Source of the DNA: an uncultured Serinicoccus sp.
GTDB lineage: Bacteria; Actinomycetota; Actinomycetes; Actinomycetales; Dermatophilaceae
Direction: 5' to 3'
NCBI RefSeq assembly: GCF_947487915.1
Contig: NZ_CANKYH010000009.1
Location: forward strand, 1 to 64,000
Length of the DNA: 64,000 nt
Positions 27,982 through 36,113 of the stretch are shown here, one piece after another; positions within the stretch are counted from its first letter, which is position 1, and the number at the start of each line of letters is the position of its first letter. Below the pieces are notes generated by a model. That model was not told where the DNA came from, did not search any database, and was given only the letters and a program-made list of their open reading frames with translations. Position numbers and translations under genes: made by a program.

Positions 27982-28781
27982 GCGCACCCGCCCGACCGGG
28001 TCCCGCGCCGGGGGCGGCGGACGCCGAGGCCGCCCCCGCCCTGGAGGTCCGCGACCTCTCGCTGCGCATCGGTGGCGCGCAGATCCTGGAGGACATCACC
28101 TTCGCCGTCCCCACCGGGCAGATCGTGGGTGTCATCGGACCCAACGGCGCCGGCAAGACGACACTGTTCAACCTCGTGTCCGGCGTGCACCAGCCGACGT
28201 CCGGCCAGGTGCTGCTCGCCGGTCGGGACGTGACCCGCACCAGCATCACCCGGCGGGCGGTGGCCGGGCTGGGCCGCACCTTCCAGACCTCCTCGCTCTT
28301 CCCCGGTCTCACCGTGCACGAGAACGCCCGCCTGGCGGCCCAGGTGACCCGAGGTCGCGCGCTCTCGCTCTTCAGTCGGCCCCGGGCCGGGGACGCCGCC
28401 TCACGGCGGGCCGGCGAGCTCCTCGAGGAGGTGGGGCTGGCGCACCGCGCCGGGCACCGCGCCGCGGACCTGCCGCACGGCGACAAGCGCAAGCTCGAGA
28501 TCGCCATGCTGCTGGCGACGGACCCGCAGGTGGTCCTGCTCGACGAGCCCATGGCGGGCGTGGCCTCCGGCGACGTGCCCGGTCTCACCGAGGTGATCCG
28601 CGGGCTGCACCGCGACCACGGCTGCACCGTGCTCATGGTCGAGCACCACATGGAGGTGCTGCTGGGCCTGGTCGAACGGGTCGCCGTGCTCCACTTCGGC
28701 CACCTCCTGGCCCTCGACACGCCGGAGGCGGTCATGGCCGACCCGACCGTGCAGAGCGCCTACCTCGGGGAGTCGGTATGA
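27978..28781 (+). CDS. livG: Liv-type ABC transporter ATP-binding protein (LivG)
   Basis: This 267-residue ATPase has Walker A GPNGAGKTT, the LivG-type signature DLPHGDKRKLEIAMLL in place of LSGGQ, Walker B VVLLDEPMAGV and H-loop MVEHHME. An N-terminal Pro/Ala-rich segment of about 18 residues precedes the domain. The GTG overlaps the binding-protein stop by 4 nt. It pairs with LivF to power the LivH/LivM permeases. Confidence 0.93.
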   Translation: MSAPARPGPAPGAADAEAAPALEVRDLSLRIGGAQILEDITFAVPTGQIVGVIGPNGAGKTTLFNLVSGVHQPTSGQVLLAGRDVTRTSITRRAVAGLGRTFQTSSLFPGLTVHENARLAAQVTRGRALSLFSRPRAGDAASRRAGELLEEVGLAHRAGHRAADLPHGDKRKLEIAMLLATDPQVVLLDEPMAGVASGDVPGLTEVIRGLHRDHGCTVLMVEHHMEVLLGLVERVAVLHFGHLLALDTPEAVMADPTVQSAYLGESV

Positions 28782-29617
28782 CGAGCACGTCGCCGCGCGA
28801 GGACACGCGGGCAGGCGCTCCGTCCTCGGCCGAGCCGGTCCTGCGGGTGCGCGACCTGCGCGCGCACGTGGCCGGGCAGCAGGTCGTCGAGCACGTCGAC
28901 CTCGACGTCGCGCCGGTCGGCGTGACCGCGCTGCTCGGCCGCAACGGCGTCGGCAAGACCTCCACCATCAAGGCGGTCCTCGGGCTCGTCGGACGCTCCG
29001 GCACCGTCGAGCTCGACGGCACCGACCTCGTGGCCCTGCCCACCCACCTCGTCGTCCGGCGCGGGGTCGGTTACGTCCCCGAGGACCGCGAGGTCTTCGC
29101 CGGGCTCACGGTCACCGACAACCTGCGTCTGGCCGAGCGGCGCGGCAGCGAGCACCGCTACGACCTCGTCTACGACCTCTTCCCCGAGCTGAAGGAGCGG
29201 GGCGCCCAGGCCGCCGGGACGCTGTCCGGTGGGCAGCAGCAGATGGTCTCCCTGGCCCGCGCCCTGCTCAACGAGAACCGGGTGCTGCTCGTCGACGAAC
29301 CGACCAAGGGGCTGGCGCCCCGACTCGTCCAGGAGGTGAGCCGGGTGCTCGCCCGAGCCGCGCAGGTGGCCCCCATCCTGCTGGTGGAACAGAACCTGCA
29401 GGTCGTCCGCGACCTGGCGGAGCACGCCGTCGTGCTGACCGACGGGCGCAGCGTCCACCACGGTCCCGCCGCCGACCTGCTGGCCGACGAGGAGCTCACC
29501 CAACGCCTCCTCGGGGTCCACACCGACACCGGCGCCGACTCCGGCGCGGACACGGGCGCGGGCGCCGGCGCGGGCGCCGCCCCGCGACGGGCCGCCCACG
29601 AGGAGGGACCCGCATGA
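28778..29617 (+). CDS. livF: Liv-type ABC transporter ATP-binding protein (LivF)
   Basis: This 279-residue ATPase has Walker A GRNGVGKTS, signature LSGGQQQMVSLARAL and Walker B VLLVDEPTKGLAP, the LivF pattern. The C-terminal 35 residues are a low-complexity Gly/Ala/Asp/Thr tail with alternating TGAD and GAGA units, unusual for the family and probably disordered. The ATG overlaps the livG stop by 4 nt. Confidence 0.93.
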   Translation: MTSTSPREDTRAGAPSSAEPVLRVRDLRAHVAGQQVVEHVDLDVAPVGVTALLGRNGVGKTSTIKAVLGLVGRSGTVELDGTDLVALPTHLVVRRGVGYVPEDREVFAGLTVTDNLRLAERRGSEHRYDLVYDLFPELKERGAQAAGTLSGGQQQMVSLARALLNENRVLLVDEPTKGLAPRLVQEVSRVLARAAQVAPILLVEQNLQVVRDLAEHAVVLTDGRSVHHGPAADLLADEELTQRLLGVHTDTGADSGADTGAGAGAGAAPRRAAHEEGPA

Positions 29618-30489
29618 GCACCGTCGTGCTGCTGCTCTTCACGGGGGTGGGGCTGGGGGCGATCTACTTCCTGGTCGCCTCCGGGCTCTCCCTCATCTAC
29701 GGCCTCATGCACGTCCTCAACTTCGCCCACGGCGTCTTCCTCTCCCTCGGTGCCTTCCTCGGCTTCGAGGTGGCCTCCCGGCTGGGGGCGACGACGTGGA
29801 CCGGCTTCGCCGCGTCCCTGCTGGTCGGAGCGCTCGCCGGGGCCCTCTTCGCCGCGCTGACCGAGCGGCTGCTGGTGCAGCGCCTCTACGAGCGGCACAT
29901 CGAGCAGGTGCTGGTGACCGTCGGGCTGGGCCTGGCCGCGGTCGCCCTCTTCGACGGCATCTGGGGGACCGACCCGAGGTTCATCAGCGGGCCGGCCTGG
30001 ATGGGTCGGACGACCTCGGTCCTCGGCGCCAACGTGCCCAACGACCGCTTCGTGGCGATCCTCGTCGCCGGGCTCGTGCTGCTCGGGATGGTGCTGTTCC
30101 TGCGCCGCACCCGCTACGGCATGATCATCCGGGCCGGGGTGGAGAACCGGGCGATGGTGACCGCCCTGGGCATCGACGTCCGCACCGCCTTCACCCTCGT
30201 GTTCACCATCGGCGGCATCGCCGCGGGTCTCGGGGGCGTCCTGGCGAGCCACTACTTCGGCTACGTCTCCCCGCTGCTCGGGCAGACGCTGCTCATCTTC
30301 GCCTTCATCGTCACCGTCATCGGCGGGCTCGGGAGCCTCACCGGCGCGGCGATCGCCTCCGTGGTGGTGGCGCTCCTGCAGCAGTTCGCCAACTACTACC
30401 TCTGGGGCACCGGCGACCTGGCGGTCGTCGTGCTGCTGGCCGTCGTGCTGCTGACCCGGCCCTCCGGACTGATGGGGAGGCGAGCATGA
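29614..30489 (+). CDS. livH: Liv-type ABC transporter permease (LivH)
   Basis: This 291-residue permease of the BPD_transp_2 family has about eight membrane helices. Conserved stretches are SGLSLIYGLMHVLNFAHG, RTRYGMIIRAGVENR and the C-terminal IFAFIVTVIGGLGSLTGA. It forms the channel with LivM. An AGGAGGG ribosome site lies before the ATG, which overlaps livF by 4 nt. Confidence 0.94.
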   Translation: MSTVVLLLFTGVGLGAIYFLVASGLSLIYGLMHVLNFAHGVFLSLGAFLGFEVASRLGATTWTGFAASLLVGALAGALFAALTERLLVQRLYERHIEQVLVTVGLGLAAVALFDGIWGTDPRFISGPAWMGRTTSVLGANVPNDRFVAILVAGLVLLGMVLFLRRTRYGMIIRAGVENRAMVTALGIDVRTAFTLVFTIGGIAAGLGGVLASHYFGYVSPLLGQTLLIFAFIVTVIGGLGSLTGAAIASVVVALLQQFANYYLWGTGDLAVVVLLAVVLLTRPSGLMGRRA

Positions 30490-31649
30490 GCACCTCGACA
30501 CCCGCGAGCGCGACGGCATACCGGGGTGGCGCCCGCGCCTGGGTCGGCCGGCTGGCGCCGCCCGCCCTCGTGCTGCTGCTCGCCTGCCTGCCGCTGCTCG
30601 ACCTGCGCCTGCCGGGGGTGCTGCCCGGCCCGACCTACACCCCGGGCACCCTGCACCTGCTGGCGCTCGCCATGGTCATGGCGGCCCTGGCGCTGTCCTA
30701 CCACCTGCTGCTCGGCGTGGCCGGGCTGCTCTCCTTCGGCCACGCGCTCTACTTCGGGCTGGGGGCCTACCTGCTCGGCATCGTCATGTCCGAGCTCGAG
30801 CTGGGCCTCGTGCCGTCGGTGCTCGTGGTCCTGGTGGCCGGTGTCGTCATCTCCCTCCTCCTCGGCGCCGTCAGCCTGCGGGTGACCGGTATCCCCTTCG
30901 CCATGGTCACCCTGGCCTTCGCCCAGGCCGGGTCGGTGCTGGTCCGCCGCGACCCCGGCCGGGTCACCGGCGGTGAGGAGGGGCTGCGGCTGCCCACCGA
31001 GCAGGTGCCGGACGCGCTGGTGGGCGTCGCCGACACGCGCAACCTCTACTGGCTCGCGCTGGCCGCCCTCGTGCTGGCGTTCCTGCTCGTCTCCTGGGTG
31101 CAGGGCAGCCGGGCCGGGCACGTCGCGGCTGCCGTGCGCGAGAACGAGCTGCGGGTCCGGGTGCTGGGCATGCGGCCGTTCCTCGTCAAGCTCGCGATCT
31201 TCGTGGCCGCCTCGGTCATCGCCGTCGGCATGGGCATGGTGCACCTGCTGCTCAACTCCGGCGCCGTCCCGCACATCGTCAGCGCCGAGCTCACCATCTC
31301 GCTGCTGCTCATGGTGGTCATCGGCGGCGTCGGCTCCCGGTGGGGCGCGGTGGCGGGGGCGGTCCTCTACGTCCTGCTCAACCAGCGTCTCACCGTGCTC
31401 GCCCAGGCGACGTGGGTGCACGACCTGCCCGCGCCGCTGCGGATCCCGCTCTCGGAGCCGATGTTCGTCCTCGGCACGCTCTTCGTGCTCGTCGTCCTGT
31501 TCCTGCCCGGCGGCCTCGCGGGGACGGTCGCGAGGGTGCGCCGGTGGCGCGGGACGGCTGGGCCTGGCGGGTCGACCGAGGGTGCTGACAGGCTGGAGGA
31601 CGTGGACGACGAGCAGCAGGTGGCGACGGCCGGCGGGGCCCGCCGATGA
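30486..31649 (+). CDS. livM: Liv-type ABC transporter permease (LivM)
   Basis: This 387-residue permease partner of LivH has about ten membrane helices, with LLGVAGLLSFGHALYFGLGA, SLRVTGIPFAMVTLAFAQA and LLLMVVIGGVGSRWGA as family landmarks. The last 50 residues are a charged cytoplasmic tail (AGGARR end). The start ATG overlaps livH by 4 nt, and the acyl-CoA synthetase overlaps its stop by 4 nt. Confidence 0.93.
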   Translation: MSTSTPASATAYRGGARAWVGRLAPPALVLLLACLPLLDLRLPGVLPGPTYTPGTLHLLALAMVMAALALSYHLLLGVAGLLSFGHALYFGLGAYLLGIVMSELELGLVPSVLVVLVAGVVISLLLGAVSLRVTGIPFAMVTLAFAQAGSVLVRRDPGRVTGGEEGLRLPTEQVPDALVGVADTRNLYWLALAALVLAFLLVSWVQGSRAGHVAAAVRENELRVRVLGMRPFLVKLAIFVAASVIAVGMGMVHLLLNSGAVPHIVSAELTISLLLMVVIGGVGSRWGAVAGAVLYVLLNQRLTVLAQATWVHDLPAPLRIPLSEPMFVLGTLFVLVVLFLPGGLAGTVARVRRWRGTAGPGGSTEGADRLEDVDDEQQVATAGGARR

Positions 31650-33217
31650 GCCCCTGGACTCCGGGCGGCGGACCGGCCGACGGGCAGCACACGCTGGGCC
31701 GGTGGCCCGCCGACCGGGCCCGCATCGCGCCGGCGCACCAGGCCGTGGTGGACCGCGGGGTGGCGCTGAGCTACGGCGAGCTCGAGCACCGGGTGCAGCG
31801 GCTCGCCGCCCTCCTGCGGGGAGCCGGCATCGGACGGGGTGTGCGGGTGGCCAGCCTCGTCGGCAACAGCGCGGACCACGTGGTGCTGCTCTTCGCCTGC
31901 GCCCGGGTCGGGGCCGCGCTCGCCCCGCTGTCGTGGCGCCTGGCCCCGGTCGAGCTGGCCCGCCAGGTGCGCCTGCTCGACCCGGTCCTGCTCGTCGCCG
32001 AGGAGGAGACGGGGTCCCTGACCCGCGAGCTCGGTGCGCTGCTGCTGCAGCCGGTGCCCACGGCATACCTCACCGAGCTGGCGCGCCCAGGGGTGCTGGA
32101 CGCGCTCACCCGACGGGCGCCCGCACCCGTGGAGCCGGTGCAGGACGAGGACGCGCTGCTCGTCGTCTTCACCTCGGGCAGCTCCAGCGAGCCCAAGGCG
32201 GCCGTGCTGACCCACCGCACCTGCTGGTGGACCAACCTGTCGCTGTCCCGGACGCTGGAGCTCACCGAGCGCGACGTCGTGCTGTCCGTGCTGCCGCAGT
32301 TTCACGCCGGGGGGTGGAACATCCAGCCGCTGCTCGCCTGGTGGACCGGCGCCACCGTCGTGCTGGAGCGCACCTTCGACCCCGGCCGCGTGCTCAGCCT
32401 CGTCCCCGAGCACCGGGTGAGCACGATGATGGGGGTGCCGACCCACTACCTCCTGCTCGCCGAGCACCCGGCCTTCGCCGACGCCGACCTCTCCAGCCTG
32501 CGCAGCGCCGTCGTGGGCGGCGCGCCGATGCCGCCCCCGCTGCTGCGCACCTTCCACGCACGCGGGGTCGCGCTCACCCAGGGCTACGGGCTGACCGAGG
32601 CCGGGCCCAACGTCCTGTGCCTGCCCCCGCACGAGGCCGCCCAGCGCGCCGGGTGGGCCGGTGTGCCCTACCCGCACGTCGAGGTCGCGCTCGCCGACCC
32701 GGCCACCGGGGAGCGCGTCGAGGGCGCCGGGACCGGCGAGCTGCTCGTGGCCGGGCCGGGGCTGTTCTCCGGCTACCTGCACGACGAGGAGGCCACCGCG
32801 GCGGTCCTGCACGACGGGTGGCTGTGGACCGGCGACGTCGCCACCCGGGACGAGGACGGCTACCTGCGGATCGTGGACCGGCTGCGCAACATCTACATCA
32901 GCGGCGGGGAGAACGTCGCCCCCGCGGAGGTGGAGGCCACCCTGCGCCGGCACCCGGCGGTCGCGGCCGCGGCGGTCGTCGGCGTCCCGCACGAGCGCTG
33001 GGGCGAGGTCGGTGTCGCCGCGGTCGTCCTGCGACCCGGGGTCGCGACCGACGAGCGCGACCTCGTCGAGCACTGCCGCGGGCAGCTGGCCTCCTTCAAG
33101 GTGCCCGAGCGGGTCATCGCCGTCCCCGAGCTGCCGTCCGTGGGGATCGGCAAGACCGACCAGGGGGCGGTGCGCGCCCTCTTGGCGCGGGCCCTGCACC
33201 AGGAGGAGCGCCGGTGA
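31646..33217 (+). CDS. AMP-binding acyl-CoA synthetase
   Basis: This 523-residue ANL-superfamily ligase activates a carboxylic acid to its CoA thioester through an acyl-adenylate. Motifs: A3 P-loop TSGSSSEPKAAVLTH (usual T/G-rich loop modified to GSSSEP), A5 GYGLTEAGPN, A7 LWTGDVATRDEDGYLRIVDR, A8 ISGGENVAPAEVEATL, and A10 IGKTDQGAVR with catalytic K503. The length fits medium or short-chain and aryl-CoA ligases rather than the longer acetoacetyl-CoA synthetases. Its 4-nt overlap with livM links substrate import to activation. The substrate cannot be read from the sequence. Confidence 0.92.
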   Translation: MSPWTPGGGPADGQHTLGRWPADRARIAPAHQAVVDRGVALSYGELEHRVQRLAALLRGAGIGRGVRVASLVGNSADHVVLLFACARVGAALAPLSWRLAPVELARQVRLLDPVLLVAEEETGSLTRELGALLLQPVPTAYLTELARPGVLDALTRRAPAPVEPVQDEDALLVVFTSGSSSEPKAAVLTHRTCWWTNLSLSRTLELTERDVVLSVLPQFHAGGWNIQPLLAWWTGATVVLERTFDPGRVLSLVPEHRVSTMMGVPTHYLLLAEHPAFADADLSSLRSAVVGGAPMPPPLLRTFHARGVALTQGYGLTEAGPNVLCLPPHEAAQRAGWAGVPYPHVEVALADPATGERVEGAGTGELLVAGPGLFSGYLHDEEATAAVLHDGWLWTGDVATRDEDGYLRIVDRLRNIYISGGENVAPAEVEATLRRHPAVAAAAVVGVPHERWGEVGVAAVVLRPGVATDERDLVEHCRGQLASFKVPERVIAVPELPSVGIGKTDQGAVRALLARALHQEERR

Positions 33218-33849
33218 GCCTCGAGGAGACCACCCCACGACCCGCCCCCCGCACGGCCCGGGGAGCACGCACCCGGGCCAGGCTCCTGCAGGCCGCGGAG
33301 GACGTCTTCGCGACCGTCGGCTACCCGGACGCCTCCATCGTGCGCATCACCGAGCTGGCCGGGGTGGCGCTCGGCACGTTCTACGTCCACTTCACCGGCA
33401 AGAAGGAGATCTTCGACGAGGTCGTGCGCGACCTGTCCCGGCGGGTCCGTCAGGCGATGAGCGCGGCGTCCTCGGCGGCCCCGGACCGGTTGCAGGCCGA
33501 GCGCGAGGGCTTCCGCGCCTTCTTCGCCTTCACCGCCGAGCACCCGGCGCTCTACCGGATCATCCGGCAGGCGGAGTTCGTCTCGCCCGAGGTGATGCGC
33601 AGGCACTACGACGACATCTGCTCGGGGTATGCCGCGGGCCTGGACGCCGCCATGGGGCGCGGCGAGATCCGGGGGCTCGACCCGGAGGTGGCGGCCTGGG
33701 CGCTCATGGGCGCCGGTGAGCTCATCGGCATGCGCTGGGTGCTCTGGGAGCGGGAGGGGCGGATCCCGGAGCCGGTCTTCGAGCAGCTGATGGCCCTGAT
33801 CGAGGGCGCGCTGGCGCCCACCCCGACGACGGACGGAGAGCGGACATGA
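33214..33849 (+). CDS. TetR/AcrR family transcriptional regulator
   Basis: This 211-residue regulator has an N-terminal HTH (about 18-65: RARLLQAAEDVFATVGYPDA, then VRITELAGVALGTFYVHF and GKKEIFDEVV) and an all-helical ligand-binding C-terminus (about 80-200). GTG start with AGGAGG upstream and a 4-nt overlap with the synthetase gene. Being inside the operon, it probably represses its own promoter through the inverted repeat at 26721-26742 and is released by the imported acid or its CoA ester. Confidence 0.93.
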   Translation: MSLEETTPRPAPRTARGARTRARLLQAAEDVFATVGYPDASIVRITELAGVALGTFYVHFTGKKEIFDEVVRDLSRRVRQAMSAASSAAPDRLQAEREGFRAFFAFTAEHPALYRIIRQAEFVSPEVMRRHYDDICSGYAAGLDAAMGRGEIRGLDPEVAAWALMGAGELIGMRWVLWEREGRIPEPVFEQLMALIEGALAPTPTTDGERT

Positions 33850-34580
33850 CCCGCACAGCGATCGTGACCGGTGGGGCGAGCGGCATCGGTGCCGCGGTCG
33901 CCCGCCGGCTGGCGGCGGACGGCCTGGACGTCGTCGTCGCCGACCGGGACGAGCGGGGGGCGGCGGCGCTCGCCGAGGAGATCGGCGCCCGCCCCTGGAC
34001 GGTGGACCTGTCGGACACCGCGACGCTGGAGTCGAGTGCCGTCGACTGCGACGTGCTCGTCAACAACGCCGGGGTGCAGCGGGTGGCGCCGGTCCACGAG
34101 CTCGCACCCGAGGACTTCCGGCTGATCCACCGCCTCATGCTCGAGGCGCCCTTCCTGCTGGCTCGGGCCGCGCTGCCGGGGATGTATGCCCGGGGCTGGG
34201 GCCGGGTCGTCAACGTCTCCTCGGCGCACGGGCTGCGGGCCTCGGCGTTCAAGTCGGCCTACGTCTCGGCCAAGCACGGGCTCGAGGGGCTCTCCAAGGT
34301 CATCGCGCTGGAGGGGGCCGGGCACGGGGTGACGAGCAACTGCGTCAACCCGGGCTATGTCCGCACGCCGCTGGTGGAGGCGCAGATCGCCGACCAGGCG
34401 GCCACCCACGGGATCGGCGAGGACGAGGTGGTCGAGAGGATCATGCTGACCCGCTCCGCGGTCAAGCGCCTCGTCGAGCCGGAGGAGGTCGCCTCCCTGG
34501 TGGCCTACCTCGTCTCCGACGACGCGGCCATGGTCACGGGCACGTCATACACCATGGACGGGGGGTGGACGGCCCAGTGA
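33846..34580 (+). CDS. SDR oxidoreductase, 3-hydroxybutyrate dehydrogenase-like
   Basis: This 244-residue classical short-chain dehydrogenase has the cofactor motif TGGASGIG, NNAGVQRVAP and the catalytic S126-Y139-K143 set (SSAHGLRASAFKSAYVSAKH). The segment after NNAG, ALPGMYARGWGRVVNVSSAHG, together with NPGYVRTPLV and the terminal MDGGW closely follows bacterial 3-hydroxybutyrate dehydrogenases, which oxidise (R)-3-hydroxybutyrate to acetoacetate with NAD. The ATG overlaps tetR by 4 nt. A related 3-hydroxy acid cannot be excluded. Confidence 0.88.
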   Translation: MTRTAIVTGGASGIGAAVARRLAADGLDVVVADRDERGAAALAEEIGARPWTVDLSDTATLESSAVDCDVLVNNAGVQRVAPVHELAPEDFRLIHRLMLEAPFLLARAALPGMYARGWGRVVNVSSAHGLRASAFKSAYVSAKHGLEGLSKVIALEGAGHGVTSNCVNPGYVRTPLVEAQIADQAATHGIGEDEVVERIMLTRSAVKRLVEPEEVASLVAYLVSDDAAMVTGTSYTMDGGWTAQ

Positions 34581-35524
34581 GCACCACGACCCAGCAGCTG
34601 CCGGAGAGCGTCTCCGCCGTCCTCGGCCCCCGCTACCGCGCGGTCGCGGTGCCGGTCGAGGGGGGAGACCTGCACGTCGGCGTGTGGGAGCCCGAGGACG
34701 CCGGCGCCGCGGGTGCGGCGGCGCCCACCGCGGTGCTGACCCACGGCATCACCGCCTCGCACGTGTCCTGGGCGGCGCTCGCCCGGGCCCTGCCCGGGGT
34801 CCGTCTCGTCGCCCCCGACCTGCGCGGCCGTGGACGCTCCCGCGACCTCCCGGCGCCCTACGGCATGTCGCGGCACGCCGACGACGTGGCCACCGCGCTC
34901 GACCACCTGGGCGTGCGCGACGCGGTCGCGGTCGGGCACTCGATGGGGGCCTTCGTCGCGCTCGTGCTCGCCGACCGGCACCCCTACCTGGTGCGCAGCC
35001 TGCACCTCGTCGACGGGGGTATGCCGTTGCTCCCGCCGCCCGGCGTCGCGCCGCAGGACGTGGCGGCCGCGGTGCTGGGACCGGCCGCGGACCGGCTGCG
35101 GATGACCTTCCCCAGCCGCACGGCATACCGCGAGTTCTGGGCCGACCACCCGGCTCTGGGGCCGTACCAGGACGAGTTCGTCACGGCCTACGTCGACTAC
35201 GACCTGGTGGGGGAGGAGCCTGCGCTCTCGCCCGCGACCCGGCCGGCCGCGCTGCAGGAGGACATCCGCGAGCTCGTCGACGGTGCGTCCGTGCGGGCGG
35301 CGCTGCAGGGGGTCCCGTCGCGGCCGGCGACCTGGTACCTCGCTCCCCGCGGGCTCCTGGACGAGGTGCCCCCGCTCTACCCGGACGCGGCCCGGGAGCG
35401 GTGGACGCGCGAGCTGCCGACGCTGCGGCTGGTGGCCGTCGAGGACGTCAACCACTACACCGTGGTCCTCGGTGCGCCCGGGGTCCGCCAGCTGCTGCCG
35501 CACCTGCGCGCGGACCTGGCGTGA
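34577..35524 (+). CDS. Alpha/beta hydrolase (esterase/lactonase-like)
   Basis: This 315-residue alpha/beta hydrolase has oxyanion HGITASHVSW, nucleophile elbow VGHSMGAFVALVLADRHP (S122) and a terminal EDVNHYTVVLG that carries the catalytic histidine. It is the last of nine genes joined by 4-nt overlaps, with GTG on the SDR stop. In this context it may cleave an ester, lactone or hydroxyacid oligomer taken up by the Liv-type transporter, giving the acid for the dehydrogenase or synthetase. No signal peptide is present, so it acts inside the cell. Confidence 0.87.
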   Translation: MSTTTQQLPESVSAVLGPRYRAVAVPVEGGDLHVGVWEPEDAGAAGAAAPTAVLTHGITASHVSWAALARALPGVRLVAPDLRGRGRSRDLPAPYGMSRHADDVATALDHLGVRDAVAVGHSMGAFVALVLADRHPYLVRSLHLVDGGMPLLPPPGVAPQDVAAAVLGPAADRLRMTFPSRTAYREFWADHPALGPYQDEFVTAYVDYDLVGEEPALSPATRPAALQEDIRELVDGASVRAALQGVPSRPATWYLAPRGLLDEVPPLYPDAARERWTRELPTLRLVAVEDVNHYTVVLGAPGVRQLLPHLRADLA

Positions 35525-35575
35525 GCACGCGGCACGACGATCCGGCCTCCGGCTGACCGCGACGCCGGGCTGCGC

Positions 35576-35581
35576 CAGACT
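35576..35581 (+). promoter_or_regulatory. -10 element for arfB (leaderless)
   Basis: CAGACT lies 6 nt before the GTG at 35588, and CTGACC at 35553-35558 sits 17 nt upstream as a -35. Together they predict a leaderless message. Confidence 0.5.
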
Positions 35582-35587
35582 GGTCGG

Positions 35588-36028
35588 GTGGACGACCTCG
35601 ACGTGGCCCCCGGCCCCGGTGCCCCAGGCGGTCTGCGGGTGCCCGCCGACGAGCTCGTCGAGCAGTTCTCCCGCGCCTCCGGTCCGGGCGGGCAGGGCGT
35701 CAACACCGCGGACACCCGGGTGCAGCTCAGCCTGGACCTGGCCACGACCACGGCCCTGGACGAGGACCAGCGTCCTCGCGTCCTGGCCCGGCTGGCACCC
35801 CGGCTGTCCGGCACCGTGCTCACCGTCACCGCGAGCGAGCACCGGGCCCAGCTGCGCAACCGGGCCGCTGCCCGTCGGCGCCTGGCGGAGCTGCTGCGGG
35901 AGGCGGTGACCCCGCCGACCGTGCGGCGTCCCACCCGGCCCACCCGCGGCTCCCGGCGCCGCCGAGCCGAGGCGAAGACGCGGCGCTCCCAGGTCAAGCA
36001 GCTGCGCCGTCGGCCCGGCGCCGAGTGA
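35588..36028 (+). CDS. arfB: Alternative ribosome-rescue factor ArfB (peptidyl-tRNA hydrolase)
   Basis: This 146-residue YaeJ/ICT1-type protein rescues stalled ribosomes by hydrolysing peptidyl-tRNA. The release-factor GGQ motif is at residues 34-36 in FSRASGPGGQGVNTADTRVQ. The C-terminal tail is very basic ([20 protein letters not shown]), as needed to enter the empty mRNA channel. The GTG start is 6 nt after a -10-like CAGACT. It stands alone between the Liv operon and ychF. Confidence 0.94.
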   Translation: MDDLDVAPGPGAPGGLRVPADELVEQFSRASGPGGQGVNTADTRVQLSLDLATTTALDEDQRPRVLARLAPRLSGTVLTVTASEHRAQLRNRAAARRRLAELLREAVTPPTVRRPTRPTRGSRRRRAEAKTRRSQVKQLRRRPGAE

Positions 36029-36098
36029 GCCCGGGCGCTCGACGTGCCGCCGGCCTCGGGGCCGCCCGGCCACGGTCCTGACTGCCCGCCGCGCCGAC

Positions 36099-36104
36099 TA
36101 GACT
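36099..36104 (+). promoter_or_regulatory. -10 element for ychF (near-leaderless)
   Basis: TAGACT lies 9 nt before the GTG at 36114; CCTGAC at 36077-36082 is a weak -35 with a 16-nt spacer. No ribosome site fits in the interval. Confidence 0.5.
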
Positions 36105-36113
36105 GCTGACCCC

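Noticed and set aside
24442..27987. A minus-strand open frame of about 1180 codons covering rmuC and part of two ABC operons.
   Set aside because: It runs across unrelated real genes on both strands and has no domain. The real rmuC is in a different minus frame.
33140..33170. Apparent loss of the catalytic lysine in the acyl-CoA synthetase (reading QGA against the usual TGK).
   Set aside because: Aligned on the GK of the A10 motif (IGKTDQGAVR), the lysine K503 is present, so the enzyme is probably active.
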